Shown one piece after another: positions 46,095-56,900 of a stretch of 64,000 nt of DNA. The first letter of the stretch is position 1, and every line of letters starts with the position of its first letter. Position numbers and translations under genes: made by a program. The notes under the pieces are model-generated. The model saw only the letters and a list, made by a program, of their open reading frames with translations. It ran no database searches and was not told the origin of the DNA. The DNA is from Archivesica marissinica (Eukaryota; Mollusca; Bivalvia; Venerida; Vesicomyidae). The stretch covers positions 14,861,374 through 14,925,373 of the forward strand of contig CM026402.1 of assembly GCA_014843695.1 (NCBI GenBank), read 5' to 3'.

Positions 46095-47094
46095 NNNNNN
46101 NNNNNNNNNNNNNNNNNNNNNNNNNNNNNNNNNNNNNNNNNNNNNNNNNNNNNNNNNNNNNNNNNNNNNNNNNNNNNNNNNNNNNNNNNNNNNNNNNNNN
46201 NNNNNNNNNNNNNNNNNNNNNNNNNNNNNNNNNNNNNNNNNNNNNNNNNNNNNNNNNNNNNNNNNNNNNNNNNNNNNNNNNNNNNNNNNNNNNNNNNNNN
46301 NNNNNNNNNNNNNNNNNNNNNNNNNNNNNNNNNNNNNNNNNNNNNNNNNNNNNNNNNNNNNNNNNNNNNNNNNNNNNNNNNNNNNNNNNNNNNNNNNNNN
46401 NNNNNNNNNNNNNNNNNNNNNNNNNNNNNNNNNNNNNNNNNNNNNNNNNNNNNNNNNNNNNNNNNNNNNNNNNNNNNNNNNNNNNNNNNNNNNNNNNNNN
46501 NNNNNNNNNNNNNNNNNNNNNNNNNNNNNNNNNNNNNNNNNNNNNNNNNNNNNNNNNNNNNNNNNNNNNNNNNNNNNNNNNNNNNNNNNNNNNNNNNNNN
46601 NNNNNNNNNNNNNNNNNNNNNNNNNNNNNNNNNNNNNNNNNNNNNNNNNNNNNNNNNNNNNNNNNNNNNNNNNNNNNNNNNNNNNNNNNNNNNNNNNNNN
46701 NNNNNNNNNNNNNNNNNNNNNNNNNNNNNNNNNNNNNNNNNNNNNNNNNNNNNNNNNNNNNNNNNNNNNNNNNNNNNNNNNNNNNNNNNNNNNNNNNNNN
46801 NNNNNNNNNNNNNNNNNNNNNNNNNNNNNNNNNNNNNNNNNNNNNNNNNNNNNNNNNNNNNNNNNNNNNNNNNNNNNNNNNNNNNNNNNNNNNNNNNNNN
46901 NNNNNNNNNNNNNNNNNNNNNNNNNNNNNNNNNNNNNNNNNNNNNNNNNNNNNNNNNNNNNNNNNNNNNNNNNNNNNNNNNNNNNNNNNNNNNNNNNNNN
47001 NNNNNNNNNNNNNNNNNNNNNNNNNNNNNNNNNNNNNNNNNNNNNNNNNNNNNNNNNNNNNNNNNNNNNNNNNNNNNNNNNNNNNNNNNNNNNN
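46095..47094. other. Assembly gap, exactly 1000 N
   Basis: A round-number placeholder. The true length is unknown. The gap interrupts the 30/32-bp array and may hide an exon of the minus-strand gene. Confidence 0.99.
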
Positions 47095-47282
47095 CGGTGC
47101 GCATTTATGATTGTTTTGTAAGAAGATATATAGTTAAAGTAACGTTGACATCATGAAGAATCTCGCGTCACCTCGCAATACAAGTATCTAGAAACTGGAA
47201 TGACCCATTGTTCATATTGGGGTCTTACTCTAGCTTAAGATTTTAAACCATTTTACGTTCACACCAAATGTTTCATCAATGC

Positions 47283-47480
47283 GATGGGCCTCCGTTGCCA
47301 TAGACACGTGCCCTTCACCGCTGTATGTTCCAATCGAACTGGAATGTCTGATTATCATGTGATGAAGCTATCCAGCTGGCTTAAGGAAAGTCGGTGGTTC
47401 TACCAGGATGTCTATCACCTGAAATGCTGTTCGAATCGGCATCCGGTGTCTCCCTCTACCAAATTTGTTGTCTGATCGTT
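47283..47480 (+). mobile_element. SINE family C
   Basis: GGGCCTCCGTTGCCATAGAC, CCTTCACCGCTGTATGTTCC, GAAGCTATCCAGCTGGCTTA, GGTGGTTCTACCAGGATGTC in family order. Confidence 0.7.
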
Positions 47481-47880
47481 TGTTTTGGGGATTTAAAATC
47501 AGCCTGTGCACGTCGTATAGTGACGTTCGAGCTATTATTGGTTTCGGAAGACCCGGGTGCCCCTCCGCAGTACCATGGATGAACAACCAATCTTCCACAG
47601 GCCAGCTAGAGTGCTTCCTCTCATGAAGAAGTTCAACACCTCCTTGGGATTCGTATCTACACAGCACGAGTGCAATCATCTAATAAGAGGGCTACTAATA
47701 TATAGTGTTGATGGCTATTATCTGGAGCTCTCCCCTTGAAGACAGCGACTAATGTTACGTTATCACCTGTTATTTCCGCTCAAAATCCATTACTTATAAA
47801 AGTCAGAAGCATACATAATAGACTAGCTACATTGCCGAAGAAGTATGCATTAAATAAATGCAAAGAATTAAAAGTTTTAC
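47481..47880. other. Unassigned sequence
   Basis: A moderately GC-rich stretch (AAGACCCGGGTGCCCCTCCG near 47548) that may be another dispersed repeat. No gene supported. Confidence 0.4.
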
Positions 47881-48063
47881 CAGACAGGTGAATGGTCTAC
47901 TCAACCTTGTAAATGTTTGTGTTGTACTACATATCCAGTCATCTTCCAACTCATCTGATGTCTCTTTCGCTGTTGAGAACCACTCTGTGTTTGTTAACGC
48001 CGTTGAATTGAACAGTACGCTGAATATATCCATACCAAGTTTGTTTCGGTAAGATATTTTTAT
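47881..48063 (-). CDS. Unrecognised secreted protein, exon 3
   Basis: The acceptor is TTCAACAG. Encodes IKISYRNKLGMDIFSVLFNS, TALTNTEWFSTAKETSDELE and DDW. Two donors are possible: CTG|GTAAAA ending at 47881 (phase 0) or AAG|GTTGAG ending at 47906 (phase 2). The first is the better match. Confidence 0.55.
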
Positions 48064-50894
48064 CTGTTGAATAAGAAATAACTTCATCAAAAACTATATT
48101 AGTTTATGTATACACATATATAGTATACAAATAAGGCCGATTGGTCAAGCTTCAGTGAAGATCGGGAATTCGTTGCTAAAACAATTGACAAGTTAGATCA
48201 CTCTGATCCAAATACTTTTTGGAACAGTTTCAATGAGGAAAGCATTAGGTTATCCAAACTGTACATCCCATCCACGTTTAGCAAGTCACGTGCAGACCTT
48301 CCATGGATAAACAAGTCACGTGCAGACCTTCCATGGATAAACAAGTCACGTGCAGACCTCCCAAGGATAAACAAGTCACGTGCAGACCTCCCATGGATAA
48401 ACAAGTCACATGCAGACCTCCCATGGATAGCATACATCATAGTAAAGCCCATTAGAAAATGGGACAAACTCAAAAGGCCACAAACAAACAAAATTCCAAT
48501 CATTAAAATCCATCATACAAAAGATCAGAACTTCATATTTGTCATCTTTAGTATGACAGCAATAAAGCAGGTCATCTGAAAGAGTTGTATAGCTGTAGCC
48601 GTTATGATTGTGTCCTTATGTAAGGCATTTAAATTCCACATTGCCTCTTCTCTCTCCCTCGTGACCATGGATTCCATCAGGAATACTATTAATCTCGAGA
48701 GCGATTAATCTAACGTTTGTAAAATCTTAGCTAGGCAATCGAGCTCAAATAAACTGGTATAAAAACAGAAAAGACTTAATGGAAGTCGTGATGGCAGTGG
48801 TAGCACGTTCGCTTCATGTGCGAAACGCCCGGAATTCGAACTCTACTGGAGCAGTCACGAGTGTACCCTTAGACAAGGCATTTAAATTCCACGTTGCATC
48901 TTCTCTCTCCCTCGTGGCTATGATTCCACAAGGAATGGGATATCGAGAGTGATTAATGTAAGTTGTAAGAACTTGTTTCGCAATCTAGCTAAAATAAATT
49001 TGTATAAACTAAAAGCCTCCAATCCTTCATTAAGAACAACAAACTGAAAAATCTGGAATAGCACCACCAGTAATGGTGAAATCTATTATAACCCAATGTT
49101 AAAGGCGAGTATCCTGAATCGACAGTTTTCTCGTCCTAACCCATTCAGTCTCAAACAGTTTAGCCTGGGTGCCAGTCTGTCGATTTTTCGCTTTTTAACT
49201 TCTGGCAAAATGACATGATCAGAAACTCAATACGGCCCAATTAATAGTCTCGGTTTTATACTATATGTATTTGACTGAGCAGTTATCAAAGAGCAGATCC
49301 TCAATACAAGCTCATCCACCAATTCCACCAATCATTATCACAGTACACGTTGATAAGCTCTTGCCAGGTCTAAGCCCTAACATGCCCTGTAAGAACTTGT
49401 TTCGCAATCTAGCTAAAATAAATTTGTATAAACTAAAAGGCTACAATCCTTAGGGCTACTAAAACAGAGGCACAGCGAAATTGCCCCCATTTCTCTAACA
49501 AGCATAGCATCCTAACTCATAGAACATATCCTGGTTTTCAATGTTATGTCATACTTAGACTCTCACCACATGCTTAACCCAACTCATCACACCCCCCCCC
49601 CCCAAGCTGACATACTCGAGCTCGATCATCAGACATATATTGTCGTAACGTAATGGATTTCTGTAAAGCATTCGACAAAGTAGATCACCACAAGCTCATC
49701 CATAAACTGAAACACATTGGTATAAATGATATATCTACATCATGGAACCTCTTTTTTCTCAAAAACAGGTCAAAACGCCCATATGAGCGATGCCTCCTGA
49801 AGATATTAGTCATTTTAGATTGTTGGAGGATAGTGCAATGACACAGACAGAGACCCATTCCAGAATCTCCTCTGGTTCTTTTAGGTGCACGGTGTAAAGC
49901 ACCGACACGAGACCTCGGTTTAACGTCCCATCTGAAAGACTGTTAATTTTATTATGGTCAGACGGAGGATCGAACCTGCGATCCCTGGATTACCAGTCCA
50001 GCGTGTTACCACTGGACTACAGATCCGTCTGCGACAGGTTACCAGTGCTCGCAGGTGTCACCCCAAGGATCTGTTCTCTGGGGTCCTGTCTCTTTCTTTC
50101 TTACATAAATAATCTATCAAACCGATGTAAACGTCTGACATGTTTCTTTGGCGACGACACCATCGTCTACTTCACCATTAACTCCCATTCATCAGCAGAA
50201 GCATTAGGCTACAACATGACCTACACCTCTTAGAATCTTGGGGAAAGGAATGGTCAATGGAATGTTAAACCCTTATAAATCCGAAATATTAAGAATCCAT
50301 TGGAAAACCCTGTCATTTACCCATACATGTTACATAACATACAATTACGGTAAACAAATCAGTCCAACTATCTAGGAGTGACCATTAGCAGGCACCTAGT
50401 CAATCAAAAAGGTCCGGCCATTAGTAAGAATATCAACTGTGCCCAACACACCAATACTATTATCTCAAAAGCTAACAACACCCTCCGATTCATCAAAATG
50501 AATGCCAAAACTCAGAACAAACATGTCAAAGAAGCTGCGTATATCACTTATGTCCATCCGCAGGTTGAATACATACTGCTCCACAGTCTGGGACCCCTGG
50601 CATAAAAACCTTACCTACAAACTATAAATGGTCCAAAGATCTGCAGCCCGTTATATATTTAACGATTACAACTACGCTAGTAGTCTATCACAAATGGTGT
50701 CAACACGTATACAGCCGAGTCCCAATCTGCCGACATGTGTTGGCAGTCTAGACACGTAGGCCTACTCCTATACTTAACTTTTTCAGTGCCGAATAAATTC
50801 AAAGCAATGTGTGAACAACATAGATACAGATTAGCCGGGGCGTTGCAGATGAAGTTGAAGTTGATACAAGTGACGCCTAACACGGTTCTGTGTG

Positions 50895-50926
<32 letters not shown>

Positions 50927-53900
50927 TGCGCGTGCGTGTGTGTGCGTGTGTGTGGTGTGTGTGTGGGGGGGGGGTGTAAACGAAGATGGATCGAGCATAT
51001 ATTAAAAGGTATACAGTCTAACCTGTGTTGGTGGTCACATCCATTCATCAGCTGTCTTGTATTAAGTGGTCAGTTGAATGATTCCCAATATCTTGTTTTA
51101 TTATACGTTTGACCTCTATTAAGCAGCGACCTGGGCCTAGCAACCAGTTTCTGTAATTCCCTTGGCTGGCTGCTTAAGACAGGTTTGACTGTATATGTGT
51201 TATAGCATATGCATGTTCTAGTATCACGTTATCATATTGTAAGCCCATTGAGGTTAAGTTTCAAGAATTGGACAGTTTCAGTTATGTGGATGGTAATTAT
51301 TGTGTTGGAAAACGTGACGCTCTCTTATTTTAGTTCTTACAACATGTTTATTAAATGTATTAATTATGCTCTCTGTGCATTAAATTCGGTGTCGCGGCCT
51401 GTATTATGACCACTTGTATTAAGAGACTAATATTCAGTTCATGTTTGTGAATAAATGAGCTTGTATTAAGGGACCATATCTGCTTAGAGATAGCATCTTG
51501 TCCCTTCTCCTTGGTAGTCTTAATACAAGGTTGACTGTATTGTTACGGCTAGGATCAGTTTGACACTAGCTGTATTCATGATCAAAGCTTACTATATTCA
51601 GCCATTTTGAAAATATAAGTCACGTGTACTCGTGTTCTATTTTCGTCTGCCGCAAAATAAGTGAACATTAGGGTCGTTTTGTAGAGGACGTATCTTTTTA
51701 TTGCTGGTTCATCATAAAATATCAATTATTTACTCAGAATAGTCAAAAATCATAAAATGATAGTCGTGCTTGCGCAGTGGTAGCGCGTTCGCTTCATGTG
51801 TGAGCGGCCCGGAGTTCACGGCTCAGTTTTACATAGCCGTTACGATTGTGAGATCTTGGGCAAGGCACTTAAAATTCCAAATTGCCTCTTCTCTCTCCCA
51901 CATGGCGATGGATTCCACCAGGAATGAGGTTCTTGAGAGCGATTAATATATTTGTAAATAATTGTTTCGCAATCGAGCTAACAAATTGTATATAAACTAA
52001 AAATTCTAACAAGAAACTTTTGCAAACGGTTTTATTTGGTTACCAGGAAATTAGCACTCACTGCATTGCATACGTTGTTGGTAATCATTGTAGAGCCTAT
52101 ATTGATTGCAATTATTGGGGCTATAATTTTGACATAAAACACGTCGTTGTCATATTTACTTTCTCATACAATAAAACAAAGAACCGATAGATTCAAGTTT
52201 GCTTTCACATATTAGTTTCACTCGAACTCGATATTCACAACACACTCACCAAAATTCCTAATCCTAAATCTAAACATGGTGTTTAATAATAGTTGAATCA
52301 ATTAATAATCATAAAATATAAATAGTTCCATATTGTCATTTAATGCATTTAATGCATTTAATACATTTTATTCCAGATGATAATACAGCACGTCATTACA
52401 TAACGTTCTGAAATAAAATGTTTCAAGTAAGACTATATGAATATAATTATTGATAGTACAGTCAAACCTGTGTTAGTGGTCACCTCCATTAAGCAGCCAA
52501 CCTGTATTAAGCAGCCAGGTTCCAGATTCCCAATTGGTTGTTTTATTATACATTTGACCTCTATTAAGCAGCCAGCTGTGCTAAGTAGCCACTTTCTCTG
52601 ACTCCCTTGGCTGGCTGCTTAAGACAGGGTTGACTGTATATGATTATTAGTTTGCTCCAAGTAGGTAAAACACAAGGTGACCGATTAGGAATATTGTTGA
52701 GTCTATACAAATTTATTTTAGCTCGATTGCGAAACAAGTTCTTACAACTTATATTAATCACTCTCGAGACCTCATTCCTGATGGAATCCATCGCCATGAA
52801 GGAGAGAGAAGAGGCAATGTGGAATTTAAATGCCTTGCCTAAGGGCACAATCATAACTTCTCCAGTGGGCTCGAACCCCGGACCTTCCGCACATAAAGCG
52901 AACGCCCTACCACTGCACTATGACGACTTCCACGTCTACATTATGGTATTATATACGTTATGCTTAGACGGACTGGACACCACAAGGCAGTGTAGAACAA
53001 CTTATGCATTATATGTTATTATTTAGATTTTGGCCTCTTTTTACCGTTATTTGCCTACCACAATACTGTCCACCACCCATGTTGATACGCTGCATTTTCC
53101 AGTCTGATATTACGTTTGCTGGTTTGATACGGTCACGAGCCAGGAATTTAAATGCCTTGCCTAAGGGCACCATCGTAATGGCTCCAGCGGGGCTCGAACT
53201 CCGGACCTTTCGCACCTGAAGCGAACGCATATTGTTGAGTGCAGTACAAGGAACATATGAACACACATTATACACACCTATATATATATATAATTATATA
53301 CCTTGTGAGGCGGGTGGTTTGCCCATGCATCTAGGAGTACGTTTCTGTATGCCAGGGTACCACGCAGATCAAAAGTTGTCATATTGGTGTCGTTGTTGTA
53401 TGAACTATTAGAGTTAGTCCACACTGTGTACGGCTCGTCCACGCCATAACTGCTTAACAACAGCAACACCGTCAAACCTACAACAATATAGTACTGTATA
53501 GCGGGATATAGGCACTTAATATAAGTTTGGTTATGTCCGACCGTCCGTCCGTCATTCCGTCACTGTGCCCATCCGTCCGTTCGTCTGTCTTGAAGCGGCA
53601 AACAAGCGTAGTCGTAGTAAAACAATAATTCGGCAGAGTAGGCCTATTGCTTTATATAGCGCAGGTATACATGTACAACATATTCCAGATTTCACAACCG
53701 ACAAAGTAGGCCTGTTGCTTTAATAGCGCATATGAAAACGGTTGTTTTTGAAAATTGCGAACACCGTCATAAACTTAACATCCATACAACGGCGAAACCA
53801 AGGGAGCCGGTCACAAGCTATTTGAGAAGTACTTCTGTACTTCTATACCTATATGATACATATAGAACAGTATGAACTCCCCAAATAGCTTTTGACCGGC

Positions 53901-56900
53901 TCATGTGGAATAAACAATGTTGCATTTGAATAACGTTTTTTTATTTTGTACTATTGTTGAATTTGAATAACGTTTTTTATTTTGTACTATTGTTGAATTT
54001 GAATAACGTTTTTTATTTTGTACTATTGTATAGCATACTGAGGAGATACGTTATTGTTATTCAAGAATGAGAGATAGCACAGAAACAGTTGTACGAACTA
54101 ACATAGCACAGAAACAGTTGTACGAACTAACATAGCACAGAAACAGTTGTACGAACTAACATAGCACAGAAACAGTTGTATGAACTATTATTTTGTTTTT
54201 CATGTTTTATTGTTCCAAACATACACCATCATACACAGTATTATACACGTGATACCAATGTACTAATAACAAAGTACATATAGCTAATTTGTATTCAGAA
54301 AATGTATAAATGGATTTTGTAATATAGGTGTTTTTTAGAAAAAATGAAAAAAGCAAGAAAAAGGTCTATGAAATTAGTATAATAATATATAATAACAGCA
54401 CGAGTTGTTTGGATGGAAAGAACTTTGTTATAAAAGGCTAGTAAAAACAAATTGTTCACAATCCTTCACAAGTGTACCAAAATAGTTAGGATTGAGAAAA
54501 ATGTTACAATAATGCAAACTAAAAAAGAGTCACAATTATTTTTACAAAAACAGAAATACTCAAAACAAATAAATATGTTGTGAAGCAAACATAACATAAT
54601 TATCAAATGCAAAAGGTTAATTTTTAAACACAAATCAGATACAAGTTAAACATGCTTAGTAATTTGTATTATTGAAAATAGTTTATAGTTTAAAACACTA
54701 AAATCGTTTCGATTCAAAAGAAAAATAGTGGTTTATTTGATAAGGTATAGACACTGTGGATTTCGATAGTTGTAAATTACTGTGGTAACTCTAGTGCACA
54801 TAGATCCCACTCTCGTGCACATAGATCCCACTCTCGTGCACATATATCCCACTCTCGTGCACATTTATCCCACTCTCGTGCACATATATCCCACTCTCGT
54901 GCACATATATCCCACTCTCGTGCACATATATCCCACTTTTGTGCACATTTATCCCACTCTCGTGCACATATATCCCACTCTCGTGCATATTTATCCCACT
55001 CTCGTGCACATATATCCCACTCTCGTGCACATATATCCCACTCTCGTGCATATATCCACTCTCGTGCACATATATCCCACTCTCGTGCACATTTATCCCA
55101 CTCTCGTGCACATATATCCCACTCTCGTGCACATTTATCCCACTCTCGTGCACATTTATCCCACTCTCGTGCACATATATCCCACTCTCGTGCACATATA
55201 TCCCACTCTCGTGTACATAGATCCCACTCTCGTGCACATATATACCACTCTCGTGCACATTTATCCCACTCTCGTGCACATTTATCCCACTCTCGTGCAC
55301 ATATATCCCACTCTCGTGCACATATAGCCCACTCTCGTGCACACAGATCCCACTCTCAGTTTACTGGTTAATGTTTCATTATGCTATCTCACGTTTTAAT
55401 TTGTTGAGTGCCTCATGGTAGATTGACTTAATTGTTCAATGACTCACAACTAGACCATTTACCAATCTGAACATGAAAGACTATCTATCTATCTTCCTCT
55501 AATGACGAACCCCTCGCAGGAATGTAGAAATGTCCCTAATAGACTTAGCTAACAGAGGTGTGAATCAACATATCAAGTAATTTAATTAAAAAGACAACGT
55601 GGGACAAATGGGAACGATGCATTCCGAATGTAAACACGTGCGGACGATGCGTTCCGGTTGTAAACAAGTGCGTGACCGATCGTCTCGGAAAGTCCTACTT
55701 TCGGGTTCGAGTTTGTTTTATCGCAAAAAAAACACTGTTTACCAAATGAACATAAGCAAATATCTTTTATTTCATACGATGTAATGCTGCGTTAATATCT
55801 TATTTCTTATGGAAGTGTTACTGGTTACTGTTTAAATGTTTCATTATGCTATTTCATATTTTAATTTGTTGAGTGCCTCATGGTAGATTGACTTAATTGT
55901 TCAATAACTCACAACTAGACCATTTACCAATCTGCAAAAAACAGACTCATCGAAGTTGGATTTATGTATTTTGCCGTTTATAAAATTTACCTACACATTT
56001 CCCATTCAGTGTTAATCGGTTTCGTTGATTTATTTGTTCATACTGTCGGTAAGAGTATACATTCAAATCTGTGTAAGTGGTCACCCCCATTAAGCAGCCA
56101 ATCTGTATTAAGCAGCCAATTTCCAGATTCCTAACATGGTGTTTTATTATACCTCTATTAAGCAGACACCTGTGCTAAGCAGACACTATGTGATTTTCTT
56201 GGCTGGCTGGCTGTTTAAGACGGGCTTGACTGTAATCTGGAAACTGGCTGTTTAATACAGGTTGGCTGCTTAACGGAGGTGACCACTAACAGAGGTTTGT
56301 TTGACTGTATATGGTTGTATCAATAGGCGTATATATCTACTATGATTTAAGATTAAACTTATTATTTTACAACGATTGCCAAACAAGTTTTAACAACTTA
56401 TATTAATCACTCTCGTTGGCGCGGATGAAAGCGTAAATGTGGTCATTCGTGTGGTAGGAAACCGGAGTCTCTGGAGAAAACCCACCTGCCTGAACTGGCG
56501 ACCACCGTACCATCTCGCATACTTCCCGGTCCGATGATCGAACCCGGGTCGCATTGGTGAGAAGCAAGTGCGCTAACCACTGCGCTAATCGGACACGTAC
56601 TTCCTGGTCCGATGATCGAACCCGGGTCGCATGGGTAAGAAACGAATGCGCTAACCACTGCGCTAATCGGACGCATAATTCCCGGTCCGATGATCGAACC
56701 CGGGTCGCATTGGTGAGAAGCGAATGTGCTAACCACTGCGCTAATCCGACAGCCTATGATTACTATGATTTAACAAATGTTGTCTTATTTTGTTCTATGT
56801 CATTTTGTGGACATGCCAGTTTAATACAAATACATAGCATTTATATAGTGCAAAAATTAAATATTATTCTATTGCGCTTCACAATTACAGATGCAATTTT

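Larger units (their letters stand above)
48130..50705 (+). mobile_element. Decayed CR1/Jockey-like LINE, cut by several SINEs
   Basis: Pieces in element order: 48130-48590 (linker before RT: DPNTFWNSFNEESIRLS, YIPSTFSKSRADLPWIN, IRKWDKLKRPQ), 49040-49387 (ILNRQFSRPNPFSLKQF; PPIPPIIITVHVDKLLPGLS), 49441-49786 (RT start with YLDSHHMLN and MDFCKAFDKVDHHKLIHKL), 50036-50700 (GDDTIVYFTI, YLGVTISRHLV, AARYIFNDYNYASSLSQM). Insertions: family A SINEs at 48592-49010, a SINE tail at 49388-49440 and a tRNA-headed element at 49787-50035. Many stops and frameshifts. Confidence 0.8.

Noticed and set aside
45099..47156. 685-codon frame across the gap
   Set aside because: Made of N bases and the flanking minisatellite.
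50677..51048. 123-codon minus-strand frame with a His/Thr/Ala/Arg run
   Set aside because: Complement of the GT/GCGT microsatellite.
54782..55342. Overlapping frames over 180 codons on both strands
   Set aside because: 21-bp minisatellite, periodic peptide VHIYPTL. Not coding.
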